Positions 10,593 to 22,100 of a DNA stretch of 64,000 bases are shown piece after piece (positions within the stretch are counted from its first letter, which is position 1; each line of letters starts with the position of its first letter). The stretch covers positions 24,255,584 through 24,319,583 of the forward strand of contig NC_016134.3 of assembly GCF_000005505.3 (NCBI RefSeq), read 5' to 3'. The notes beneath the pieces were generated by a model, which did not search any database, was not told the origin of the DNA, and saw only the letters and a program-made list of their open reading frames with translations. This DNA is from Brachypodium distachyon (lineage: Eukaryota > Streptophyta > Magnoliopsida > Poales > Poaceae). The translations under genes were made by a program, and so were the position numbers.

Positions 10593-11171
10593 AGAATATA
10601 CTTGTGAAATTTATACGAGCTCGACGATATTCTTTTTTGCTTGGGTCCGTCCATAGCCCAGTTGTCTGAAATTTTCGCTTTCCAGCCAGCCATCCATTGC
10701 CTATCCTAAGGCTAAAAACACTCTAGTTTCTTTGACGGTACTTTCTTCAGTAAATTTTGTTCGTGCTTTTCTTCGCTAACCATTTGTTCTGGGCCTTTTC
10801 TATTGTGTACTGGGCTGTACAAATTTTTATTGGACTATACCTATTGTGGATTAGAATGGGTTAAGGAATTATAAAAAGAACTTGACTATCGAAGAGAAGA
10901 CTATAGGTACCGTTCCTGTTTTGGAACAGATTATGGTAATCTAAAACACACATCAAAAAAATCCAAATTTGTAAATTGCAACTGATTAAGTCTAGAATTG
11001 CACTGCCAGAGATTTTGAAAGCACTAATCAACTTTCAAATTTTGGGTAGGGTATAACCCTACAGGTGGAATTCAAACTAAAAATCTGCAATTGCAAATAA
11101 AAAAAAGGCACCTGCTAAACATGCAATTGCATATAGATGCAACTAGGATTGCAACATGTAAACATCATGCC
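10593..11171. other. End of block 1 and spacer
   Basis: To about 10723 it matches 23235-23383 (end of the duplicated unit, CCATTGCCTATCCTAAGGCT). Beyond that I recognise no gene. The stretch from about 10985 is the first arm of a direct repeat listed separately. Confidence 0.5.
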
Positions 11172-11179
11172 ATTAAAAG

Positions 11180-12234
11180 GTCGGAAGCACGGATACGGCA
11201 AGAATCCGGCGTATCAGGGGTCGGTACGCCCGGACACGCAGATATGCCCGGACACACGAAAATACGTGTCCGATACGTATCTGCCATTTTCCGAATAAAA
11301 AAAATAAAAAAAATCAGGATACGGGAAGGACACCGGGCGGACACGAGGCGGGACAAGGGAGTGACCTAATTAGCCCGCATCTAAGCCATCCTCTTCCCCA
11401 CGCGCTCACTTCCCCACCCACTCCCGTCCCGCCTGTGCCGGGCGCCGCCACTGCCGCCACGACGGTGCCCCCGCCGGGTCCATTGCCGGCACCGGCCGCC
11501 GCCGCCGCCACCACCTCTGCTGCTCCCATCCCCCGCCGCCGCCGCCGCCTCTGCTGCTGCTGCCTGCGTTGCGGCCGTCCCTCACCCTGCTGCTCCCATC
11601 CCCCGCCGCCGCCGCCGCCTCTCCTGCTGCTGCCTGCGTTGTGCCGTCCCCCACCCTGCTGCTCCCATCCCCCGCCCTGCTCCACCATTTATGTCCATCA
11701 AAATCTTCGTCTTATTTCAAGGAAATCTTCTGAGTACACAAGTGGCCCAAGCAGATTTTGGGACATTGGAGGAGACACCCATGAGGTGTTTGGTGGTGGT
11801 GCGGATTTCTTCAAGAAGCCGTACTCTCACTAGATGAACCAGAGTTAGAGGCATTGATAGTTGATGTCCAAGCATTTGATGTTTCATCTAGAGGGACAGA
11901 GATGGACAAATGATGGTTGTTGAATTCAAACTTGTCATGCGAGCTTGCCATGATATCTCTTAATTTGTCATGGCATGCATCTACTATCTAGCTATCTAGT
12001 ATGCACTACGTCCATAGTACCTTATTATTTGTTATGTAACATGATTGTGAACTTGTGGTGTTTCTGAACTGATTGTGTGTTTCTGAACTTATGGATTATA
12101 AAATTAGGCAACTTATTTATATTATTTCTATTAATAATATATATACAAACGTATCTCGGTATCCGGGTTTTTGGAAAACCGCGGAATCGCGGTATCCGTA
12201 TCCGTATCCGTATGGCCGTATCCGTGCAACCTAG
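11180..12234 (+). mobile_element. hAT-type element, internally deleted, with transposase C-terminal remnant
   Basis: TIRs are GTCGGAAGCACGGATACGG and, inverted, CTAGGTTGCACGGATACGG. The 8-bp target duplication ATTAAAAG is at 11172-11179 and 12235-12242. Near 11765-11913 the plus strand encodes WDIGGDTHEVF and, after a frameshift, LSLDEPELEALIVD ending at a TGA at 11911-11913. This matches my memory of the C-terminal tail of plant hAT transposases (dimerisation domain, then a GGD and LSLDEPELEA tail). The catalytic core is absent, so it is non-autonomous. A relative lies at 15630-16124. Confidence 0.8.
11521..11690 (+). repeat. GC-rich minisatellite, period about 70 bp
   Basis: TGCTCCCATCCCCCGCCGCC recurs at about 11521, 11591 and 11660, followed by CTGCTGCTGCCTGCGTTG. 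It lies in the 5' part of the hAT element. Confidence 0.75.
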
Positions 12235-12550
12235 ATTAAAAGTAAAAGATAGTGCAATTTGAATGAAACTTAATTAAATCTAGAATTGCACCGCGGGAGA
12301 TTGTGAGCACTGCATTAACTTTCAAAATTTGGGTATAAACCTACATGTGCAATTCAAATTATTAAAAACTGTAATTGCATATGGATGGAACTAGGATTGC
12401 AAATGTAAACGTCATGCAATTAAAAGTAAAATATAGAGCAATTTGAGTGAAATTTTTATCTTGCCTGTTGGAATTCCTTGGAACCAATAAATATTTGTGC
12501 TTGTTTCATTTCTTGGACAAAAAATACAGCAATGCTTTGACAATTCTATC

Positions 12551-12630
12551 GACCAAAAAGGTTAACAACCTACTGAATTATGAGGTGCATGACCAAAAAG
12601 GTAAACAACCTACTGAATTATACGGTGCAT
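12551..12630 (+). repeat. 40-bp tandem duplication
   Basis: GACCAAAAAGGTTAACAACC and the following 20 bases recur immediately, with four differences, as GACCAAAAAGGTAAACAACC. The surrounding DNA has no recognised gene. Confidence 0.85.
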
Positions 12631-12754
12631 TTCGGATCTGTATGCTATTCGATCTAGCAACACAGCTTGGTAGAAACACAGAAAAGAACATGTCTGCAGC
12701 AAAAGAAAAGGAGCGATAACCAATAGGAGAAAAAAAGGCAAAGAAAAGCTCTAG

Positions 12755-13513
12755 CAATCCTGCTCTAGCACAACCTGTCAGTATAGCAAGAAATGTAATC
12801 TGATTCGGCAAGAACCCTCCAACAATCATCATGTTAAACTTAACCAACGCTTCAGTTTCCTTCCCATGTTTAGCCAATGCAGACAGCAGTGCATTCCACG
12901 TGCATACCTCCTTCTCAAGTACGGCCTGAAAAGCTCTCCTGCAACAGTCCATCTTCCTGTACTTTCCATAAATGTCAATCAGTGCCGTGCCCAAGAATAC
13001 TGTGAGGTCAACCTCATGCCGAAAAACATAAGCATGCATAGCCATCCCCACCACAAGCCCCTCAGCGGCATCCAAGTTAGCACAAGCAGAGAGCACGCTG
13101 ACCAACGTAGCCTCACCGAGCCATCCCTTGTTGTGCACCAACAATCCCCTAAACGCCTCCACAGCATCCCAGTGGCACCCATTCCTCGATAACCCCGAGA
13201 TTAATGTGGTCCGCGACACCACATCCCTCATCACCATCCGCTCAAAGAAATGTCTAGCCGTGTCCAGATCCCCGGCGAGGCACACCACGTCAAGCATGGC
13301 ATTAGAGGAGGCCAGATCGGGACTCCCCATTTCATCGAACACCTTGCCTGCGTCACGCGGGAGACCGCCAGCTCGGCCATAGGATCTGACGAGCGAGCAG
13401 GCGACAAAGCGGTCGGCCGCGAGGCCCCGGCAGAGGCACTGCGCGGGGAAGACGGCGATGGAGGACGGGGAAGCCGGCGGCGGCAAATGCATGCGTTTAG
13501 AATTTGGATGCAT
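12755..13513 (-). pseudogene. PPR pseudogene, block 2 copy
   Basis: It matches the PPR gene from 1001 upward. Homology stops at 12755, inside the coding region, so the last PPR motif and the E-type tail are lost. The frame instead reads about 50 unrelated codons to a stop near 12578. At the other end an internal deletion joins sequence matching about 1690 to sequence matching about 2060, removing most of the N-terminal ~120 residues. The remaining motifs (VVSRTTLISGLSRNG, CTWNALLSALAKHG) are still open. A translated product would be chimeric and lack both ends. Probably non-functional, though expression of a truncated PPR cannot be excluded. Confidence 0.8.
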
Positions 13514-14629
13514 CGCGCATGTCTATTCTCTGCATTCTGCAAGAAAGAAGTAAAATTCCCCTCAAATGTATCCCCAAGGCACCAATTTCACTCTAAACTT
13601 GAATCTACTCTTGGCAAACAAGATCAATCTCTCACAAGTATCATTATTCTACTATCTATCTACTATATACTTATAAAGTCATCAACATATTCATCCGAAC
13701 GTACACCCCACTAAACGTACACGGAATACTAATGATCCAACAATCAGACTCATTAAACATGAATTAGTTGCTAACGGTGTGCCTTAGCCACGACGCTGTC
13801 ACGCCTGAAATTCCACCGCGGAGAATCTTTCAGTCCTGCTGTCTTCTGTTCACGAAACGTTTTTCCCAAAAAAATTCCCTCGCCGCCAGCCTCGTACGCC
13901 GTCTTCTCCTCCTTCCCTTCCCCTGCACGCGCCGCCGCCTGGCCCGACTCGGAGACCAGCCGCCTCCGAAGAATCTCGAAGCCTCCTCATCGCTCCATCC
14001 AGGCACGCGACCAGGCGTCCCGCTCGAGCCGCAGCCGCTGCCGCCGAGATCGGGATCCCCGCGACCACGCTGTAGCCCGCGCGTCGCCGCAGCCCCCCCT
14101 CTTTGCCCTTCCTCTCAGCTCCCGCACCTCTAGCGCCGCCGCGACCACGCTGCAGCCCGCGCCTCACGAGCCCCGCGACCAGCCCGCCCTGCCCTCCCGC
14201 CTCCTCCTGCAGTCCTGCGCCACCGCCGTTGCCCAGCCCCTCCAGTGGCCTCGGTCCAGCAGTTAGTTCATTCAGGTTTTCAATTTCACGATGGTAATTT
14301 TCTTTAGTATTGATTTGTGTGTACCATTCTATCTCCTTGTCATGGTGATTGGATATAACTGCATGTTGTCCGGCGCTATCGACTCTGACATTTTTAGTTT
14401 GGTATCACCCATGCGCGCCTAGGCAAGCACGGAAATACAAGTTTTTTTGTAGTCACTGTGGGGCACTTGCCTGTTATATCATACTAGCTTATGGTCTTCA
14501 TGTGAAGCACTTCGTTATTTCATTTGTTTAGTTGCCATAACATTATTATATCAATACAGTACTCTGAAGCAATGATTATTCCTTGTATGTTTAGTCAATA
14601 TATTAACCTGTGTTTGTATTTTGTCACAG

Positions 14630-16376
14630 GCACCACCGGGATTGTTGATTACACAAACTGTGATGATATGAAATATGTTGTGAGTCAATATATTAATCTG
14701 TTTTAGTGTATATTCTCGCATTTGCTTGTCTATTTGCATGAAGCCTTTTCTGATTGGATAGCCTACAATACCTACATATTACATTTAATAGCAATCTATT
14801 ACTATGAAGTTTTATAACTTACTGCTTTAGTTTTCTTAGTTAGTTCTATTTCTACGTTTCCCATGTTTTAATAACATCGTTTTGGCTGTTGACCACCATT
14901 CGCAGATAAAGAAACTGGATGACACTGAATTTAACTTTTCTAAAGGTTATCTAGGGGTAAGCCTGGTTACTTGAATATGGTTCAACCGTTGGAACCTGGT
15001 TTCTGTGGTTAAGCACCTTCTTTGCAGGTGAAGGAATATGATGCTAAACGTGGGCGCTCCTACTCACGTAGCTGAAGCCCAAGTCGTAGCCGCAGCAAAA
15101 GCAGGAGCCCAAGGTTTACCCTGTTATGCCATTTCAGCGTATTGACTTCAGTAATCATGGTTAGTTTGTTGATCGTGTCCACAAACACCTTTGATAATGT
15201 TGCCATGTGATACTATCTGTGTTTGGGGATTTCCTTCTCAATCACTCACTTTATGTTACAAACGATATGAACTGCTTAGCCTCTTGTGTTTTTTGAAGAC
15301 TCGATTGTCTCTTCGTTTTATCTGGGATTGTGCGGCGATCTTGGGGATTGTGCATTAGGATATTGGGGATGGAATTTGCTCAATTTGGTACAATTCTGTT
15401 GGTTGTATGAGGTTTCATTTATTAAGAGCTTCTATGGAAAGATGCAATCATCCAATTTTTTTAACCTAATGTACTGTAACTGATTGCCATCAGAGCTTGG
15501 GCATAGCGTATTGTTTGGAATTCTGGACAATAAAGAGCATTAAGGATTATGATGGTACAGTGGCTAGGAATGTGCTTGGAGTTCAATGCTTGAGGAATGG
15601 TTTTTCTTCCTACATTGGGCACTCTTAACCTACGTTGCATGGATACGGCCCATACCAGCCGTATCTGCGGCCCAGAACGGGGATACGGCAAAAAACGCCA
15701 GGGATACGTGTGTCCATGGTTTGTCCCGTTTTTGTGAATTAAAAAAAGATTAAAAGAAAAACAAAACTGCTGGGATCGCACCTGAAGAGCGCCTGGGATA
15801 ACACATGTCCAAGAAAAACATCACACGGCCCACGGCCCTTCAGGACGCACGACCTCGCAGTTACAGAACAAGTTCTTCGCGCACGCGGCAGCGCCTCGCT
15901 ACATCCCGCCTCCATCGCAAAGCTCTTCAATCATTCAAGTCCATTGATGCAGCGCCCATGGACCTCAATTTTCTCTCTGTATAACATTGTATACTTGTAT
16001 TTTTAATTTTTTATACATATACTCGTCATATCCCCGTAACTGTATTTTTAGAAAATGCCGTTTTCCCGTATCCCCGGATCCGTATCCCCGTATTCGTATC
16101 CCCGTACCATACCATGTAACATAGCTCTTAACATGGCCTTTTGTAGCTTGCATGCACTGACTGCATTCAACACCGATTTTTTGCATTTCTGCATGATTTG
16201 AACTTATATAACTGAGTGCTTCAGTTTTCCTTGAGCTCTTTTTGCTTCGATTCGGTTAGTCCAATGCTGGGCGAAGCATGAAGGCTTTTGGACTCAAGCT
16301 GTTAATGGTGCATTTTGGATATTGAATTCGGTTGTTTGTGGAACTTTTGCAGATCACCAGCAAGATCCAAATCCCC
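14630..16376 (+). pseudogene. Captured SR splicing-factor gene fragment (SF2/ASF-like), four exon pieces
   Basis: Exon pieces with intact splice borders are 14630-14679 (TTGIVDYTNCDDMKYV), 14906-14956 (IKKLDDTEF, then divergent), 15028-15113 (VKEYDAKRGRSYSRS, stop, then SPSRSRSKSRSP) and one from 16353 (SPARSKSP). In order these are the end of the second RRM and the start of the RS domain of an SF2/ASF-type SR protein, a nuclear pre-mRNA splicing regulator. An in-frame TGA at 15073-15075 ends the frame inside the RS domain. Introns are kept, so capture was from genomic DNA and not from mRNA. No first RRM is visible. It cannot make a full SR protein, but the piece could be transcribed. Confidence 0.85.
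15630..16124. mobile_element. hAT-type MITE nested in the Helitron
   Basis: TIRs are CTACGTTGCATGGATACGG and, inverted, CTATGTTACATGGTATGG. The 8-bp duplication CTCTTAAC is at 15622-15629 and 16125-16132. The ends resemble those of the hAT element at 11180-12234. Repeated GTATCC/CCCCGTA motifs lie under the right end. No coding capacity. Confidence 0.85.
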
Positions 16377-16969
16377 AATTTGTATTTATCCCTGTACAGT
16401 TCCTTTTAATTTATAAAATGTGCTGGGCCTCCATTACAGTTTCCGGTAAAAAAAAAGAAATAATTAGAAGAGTTCTTTTATGGCCGTGACTGAGCATGCA
16501 TATTCTTTGAGCTTAGACATGAATTATCGATGTTGCTGGTCTTTCTCATGTGTGGAGTTGTATATCTGCATGCTGGAGATGACTTTGTAAGTGGCAGGTT
16601 AATATTTTTGGCGCAGTAACCATGGTTTTTAAGGCGGTAAGGCGAGGCGAGGCGCCCCGACCCCTTTTCAACTTTTAAGCGTCTAAAGCGTAGCAAAGGC
16701 GACGCCTTAGACCTGTTAGAGCTACTATAGTAGCATAATATATTGGCTATTGAGTAGAAATACATATCTTGAAATTGTTGAGCAAACATAGTAACAACAT
16801 GGTGACGTGCATTGCACGTGCAAGCTCACTAGTGTCCTTAATAAGCACTTAAGGCGTTTTTGTCAAATTGCTCCCGAGAAGAGAATGAAATGAGAATGAA
16901 ATTAGACCAGGTGTACAGTATAGAAACCAGTTGTACTCTGTCACACTGAAAATGCATGTGTAGTACCAT

Positions 16970-17030
16970 GTTAAGATTTCTTATATAAACTCAAATCAAT
17001 TATTTCCGGACGGAGGGAGTACAAGCTTTA
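16970..17030. mobile_element. Stowaway right-end remnant
   Basis: TTTCCGGACGGAGGGAGTA is a Stowaway 3' end with TA flank. The matching left end is not seen. Confidence 0.45.
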
Positions 17031-17144
17031 CCCACAAAAAAAAAGACATATACAAGCTTGTTTAACTACCAGATATTATTGGTTCACCTCTCTTGTTTGC
17101 AGATGGTTGTGTTATTAGCTTGACATCTTTTTTGTACTTATAGA

Positions 17145-17690
17145 TTATGCAATGGATCCTCTCGATACCCTTACAGTCAAATTTCATTTCAATGGAACAA
17201 TTGTTCGTTCAGACAAGGCATTGGAGTATGTTAATAGCATGGAGGACATTTCAGAAATGACATGGGATTCTGTTTGTTATGAGTAGCTGCTAGCAATTGC
17301 TGGGGACTTGAGCTTGGTTTGTGGAGATGCATTTCAAACGTAGTGGCGAATACAAGGTTTATTGTTGCTCCCTGGCAAGGAATTGAGTGATGGATTGGCT
17401 TTCATATATGATGATGAATCCTTATTGTGGATGGATTTATTGCAAGTTGCTACTCCATTGAGATATGTACAATTAATAAGATATATGATCATTTTTTGGA
17501 AGCTATGGAAGGAGAAGAGAGTTGGACAACTGCAAATAATGTTCTTATCGATTCTTATTAGTTTTGTCATGTCACGGGATTATGAGGTGGATCCAAGCCG
17601 TACAGGAAATGCTAGGAGCTCACAATTATTAACCTGCTCCGATTGTACCAAAACAGATATTCAGAGCCGCATGCCTGAAGATTGATGGCA
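17145..17690 (+). pseudogene. Decayed MULE transposase fragment, block 2
   Basis: Begins MDPLDTLTVKFHFNGTIV and stays readable to MTWDSVCYE. It then has a stop and continues in other frames with LLPGKELSDGLAFI. These resemble the N-terminal region of MuDR-like transposases. It is more complete than the block 1 copy (3333-3680), which has lost about 130 bp in the middle. The catalytic domain is absent. Confidence 0.5.
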
Positions 17691-19176
17691 CACCGTCGAT
17701 CAAGACTCGCTCACAGCCTGCTATCCAGTTGTTCGAACCAAGCAAAAGAAAGCACAAAGAGTGAAGTCTAGCTCATGCCTCAAGCTCCGAGCAAAGCCCT
17801 CGGCCTGCATGTATTATTGTTATGGCAAACCAGCAAATAATTGCACAATTGTGAATCCAAGCTGCCAAGCTTGCCTTCACATTTACCTTTGCATAGTGTT
17901 TTCAGCCTACAGCTGCGTATAAGTCTGCAAAGAGTTCAAAAGAATGGCCAAAAAAGTACAAGAGAGTTTGAGTAAATATCAAGGAACCCCTATATAATAA
18001 AAAAATTGGATTAAAAAACCACAACTCTTGAAAAATTTATCACGTAACCACAACCTATATGTTGCAGGAAGCCCATCCCATAATTCCCCAGACGGATTTG
18101 ATAGGTTCGACCCGGTTTGGATTCGGCCCGCCATATGACGTCACTCAAACGAACTGCTGATTCAACCTAGTCATTTCGCTTTATCTCACCAGCCTGACTA
18201 GGCAAGTCCGGAGGCAGCGGTAGCGGGGGTGACTATTCGTCCGCATCAACTTGTGATGGCATGGACCGGAGCGACTGCCTCTCCAGTTTGGAGAGACTTG
18301 TGATGGCATGGCCAGAAGCCTAGAAGGTTTGATTTGACTAATGTCGTGTTTGATTTGGTGCTAAAATGTATTATGCAAATTTTTTTAATCATTGACATTA
18401 ATTTGGATGGTTGCCAACTATTTGGCAAGTCAATGTTTTTTAGCCAACTTTAAGTCAATAATTTGGCTAAAGTTGGCCGGCTCATGGGTTAGCAAAACCA
18501 TGACCAACTATTTAATTAGCCAAATTTTTGTCAAGGCAAGCTTCGACTAAGAACAAACATATAAATCTCAAATTTTCTTATGGAGCATCGGCTCAAACCC
18601 ATCCGGACTTAGGCTTGCATTATCATTCATAGGTAATCTCGTCTAAAGAGAAGAGGAAGATAAGGTTTGAGAAGAAAAAAGGAAATAATTAGACAGAAGA
18701 GACACAAGATTGAAGTTGACTCCGTATATTTGAATGACATATTTTTTATTTTTTTTGTTTTTGTATGACACACACTTGTGCTATGTTTAAAAAATATAAT
18801 GGATATGTGCATTAGTCGATGGAGATGGCTCACACCAGGGATATCTTTCTCTTCTAAAAAAGATTGACACTTCCATGAACAATAGCTGTTAATAGGACTG
18901 TGGATGTATTTAATTTTGTTTTACTATTCTCATTCGAACAACAGTGTTTTTATGCTGGTTGGTGGCGCTTCACTGCCCTCGGACTTGTTCATTTGCCAGA
19001 ACCAGTGGGTCATGCTCTCTTGGGTAGTGGCTTCTTTTTCGTCTGCCTGCTATGCCCGCCACCGCTGCACCCCCTTTATTAGCATCCACCAGCTGAGACA
19101 ACTCAACAAACAGAGCAGGGGTTTCATCGGCAGGAACCTGCAAGCAGTGAGAGAGGAAGACGGAGGGAAGGAGGAG
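17691..19176. other. Upstream region of the NPF gene
   Basis: Matches 3681-5350. No separate gene recognised. The part nearest 19176 should hold the NPF promoter and 5' UTR, but I see no convincing TATA box. Confidence 0.4.
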
Positions 19177-22100
19177 ATGGGCAGCTCATCGGGGCTCGTC
19201 GACTGGAGGGGGAGGCCGATTAACAGCAAGAAGCATGGAGGAGTAAGAGCTTCAATCTTTATCCACGGTAAGTAACACTCTCTGGATGACTTGATTCTTT
19301 TGATCGAGTTCCGATCCTTTGCTTTGCTCACTTAAGCTGTCTTCGCCCAGCCCACTAGTCAACAATGATACACTTATCCTCACAAAAATTTAAAACAGTG
19401 ATACGCTTCAACTGTGTATGTTGAGTTGTTGACTTGCTGAGCTATAGGTTAGGATGCAAATAGAATCTGCTTATATCCCGTTTCTAAATCATTCTCCAAA
19501 TACAATGTTTAATCTTGGCTTGTGGACTTTGAGATTGACATAAAAGCCAGATCCTACTTACATCTCTATAAGATATGTTTTAGTGTGAGAACACTTCGTA
19601 AGTATACTTGGTAAATAAGTACATAGATGCACATTTGACTGACATACATGAAAACAACCGATTTGGATTTTTGTTGCACCCTTTTTCTTGTGCTAGATAG
19701 CTACACTCTCACCTCACTCCCTCTTGTTTCAATTAGGTGAATCCCAACAAATAAAAATAATATACCCACCATAAAAGCTTAATCTTTTCTGCTGTGCTTC
19801 ACTGCAGCTCTGGTGCTGCTTAGCAACGCTGCCAACATAGCCAACATCATGAACCTGGTGACCTACCTCCGTGGCACCATGCACATGGGGGTTGCGGAGG
19901 CCTCAACGACGGCGAGCAACTTCTTCGCCGCGCTGCAGATGTTCTCCATCCCCGCCGCCTTCCTCGCCGACTCCTACATCAAGCGCGTCTACGCCGTCCT
20001 CATCTTTGGACCTATAGAGATCCTGGTAACATATCACCATTCCATATTATAAGGAAGATGTGTTTTCATGTTATGTTAATTAGCTAGTTAATTATCTTTG
20101 TAACGGGCATTTCTTGAAAGGAATGGAATCTCCCTGGTGGGTAGCCCCATAGAGTTGCTGCTTTCATCAAACTACTCAACCAAAAATTAGACTTTGTTGG
20201 GCTTGAATGGGAAAGGTGGCCTAGGTGCCATCGCGTACGTCAGCAGGGGCGACGCTGACGGGTTGACCAATTGCAGGGGTAGTAGGTGGGACATAGTGTG
20301 GGAGTTGATAATGTAGGAGTACTGCTCTGCTACTCCACTGCCTTGCTGTGTGAAACAAAACACTCAAAGATGTTCTCTAGAAGCCTTGGGGGTGCTGCTG
20401 CTTTTGATCGCAACATTTCAGCTCAACGCTCTAGTTTCACTTTCAAGTTGGTTCCAGTCACATCACTTTACCAATAGACAGGCTTGATCACTCATAATTG
20501 ATTGCTCATTAGGTTACAAATATCCTTGATGGATGAATAAGACAAGATATTGTTGAAAGCCGTGAAAGCTAAAAACAACTTAGAGCAAGCAATTACCATT
20601 TGGATGGTCGTTTTCTACCCCTAATAAAAACACAAACAACCCAAGTGCTTTCAATTCAAGCAACCCCTCCTGTAAGGCTGTAAATATGCACTTCTCCTCC
20701 TAATCGAATGGCAAACGACTGCCTTTTCTTCAAAAAAAAAAAAAAATCAAGCAACCTGATGAAAGGACCCCCGCAGCCGCTCCTTCCCGCTCTGCTCCGT
20801 CGTCGGCCACCATACTCTAGACGCCACTGTCTTCCGCTTTGTGCTTTTATTTTTAGATTCACAGGCTTTTCGCCCGGTTCAATTTAACAATGAAACCATG
20901 TTCACAGGAATAGCGCAAGTAGGATTATCACAGAACTGAAAGCCTACATGGTCTAACCAGCCTGTAGAAGTAAAGGACAGCACAGCTTACAAGCTGAAAA
21001 ATTTCTGGCAACCAGAACAGGTAAAGGCACCTAAGCAGAGAAACCAATATGGATGCAGCCTGGGGATTTCTCTCGCTTTGGCGTCCATCAACATGATGCA
21101 GAGATCCAGGAATCTGTATGTTCTTCTTGGGGGCAAAGAGGTTGCCAACGCTTGAATAAACTCAGCAGCCTGCAAGTTATGTTTGAATCTAAATTTGAAA
21201 ATCATGGATCTTGAACTTCCGTTGGATAACGCAATGATGATGCAAATGAGCAAACGTACCGTAAAGCAAGTCTGAATGTCTGATGAAGATGGCTTTAAAT
21301 CTGCAGGGCTATATCCTGCTAGCAGTCCAAGCGCACATCCCAATGCTGCACCCGCCGCCGTGCAGCCAGACCGGCGCCACCGCCACCTGCGAGCCAGTCC
21401 ATGGGTCTAACCTGAGCCTGCTCCTCCTGGGCCTCTACCTGATCCCCATCGGTGACGGCGCCGCACGGGCCTGCCTGCCGGCGCTGGGCGGCGACCAGTT
21501 CGACACGGCCGACCCCGCGGAGCAGAGGCAGGAGACAAGCTTCTTCAACTGGTACACCTTCGCCGTCTCCTCCGGCGGCTTCCTCGGGCTTGTGCTCATC
21601 GTCTGGGTCCAGAACAGGCAAGGATGGGACATCGGTTTCGCCCTCTGTGCTCTCTGCGTCCTGCTCGGGATGCTCATCTGGATTGCCGGGTTCCCATTCT
21701 ACCGCAATCAGCTCCCTGGTGGAAGTGCCATCACCAGAATGCTTCAGGTATGTATGCTTGTTTATCAAGCCAGACTAGAAATTTTGCGAAGAATTGAGTA
21801 AGTTGTTTTCAACAGGTTCTCGTGGTGGCATTCAAGAAAAGGAATGTTGAGTTACCCAAGGACACAAGTGAACTGAAACAGATGAACCAAGATGACAGCA
21901 ATAATGGGCTTGAAAAGCTGGAAAGAACAGTGGGCTTTCAGTAAGTAGAAAAATCTAAGAATTCTACAGCCCCACTAAAATTGGAGTACCTTAATTTCTG
22001 CTCTGTGAATTTCCTTTCAGGTGCCTTGAGAAATCTGCCATAGACACTGGAGAGACGGGGCCATGGTCGCTGTGCACGGTGACCCAGGTGGAGGAGACCA

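Larger units (their letters stand above)
10985..12430 (+). repeat. Direct repeat of about 190 bp split by a hAT element
   Basis: TTAAGTCTAGAATTGCAC to ATTAAAAG (10985-11179) is repeated as TTAAATCTAGAATTGCAC to ATTAAAAG (about 12270-12428). Shared landmarks include ACTAGGATTGCAA and GTAAACATCATGC/GTAAACGTCATGC. The hAT element 11180-12234 landed at the end of the first copy. Confidence 0.7.
13648..16832 (+). mobile_element. Non-autonomous Helitron with captured gene fragments
   Basis: The 5' end is TCTACTATCTATCTACTATA. The 3' end has a perfect hairpin ACGTGC-ATT-GCACGT (16805-16819) nine bases before terminal CTAG, followed by a host T. There is no target duplication and no TIR, as expected for Helitrons. 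The flanks rejoin the Stowaway-derived sequence of block 1 (CAATCTCTCAC left, TGTCCTTAATA right), which is uninterrupted there. No Rep/helicase frame is visible. It carries SR splicing-factor exons (14630-16376), a GC-rich 5' part (about 13800-14260) and a nested hAT element. The exact 5' base is uncertain by one or two. Confidence 0.85.
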
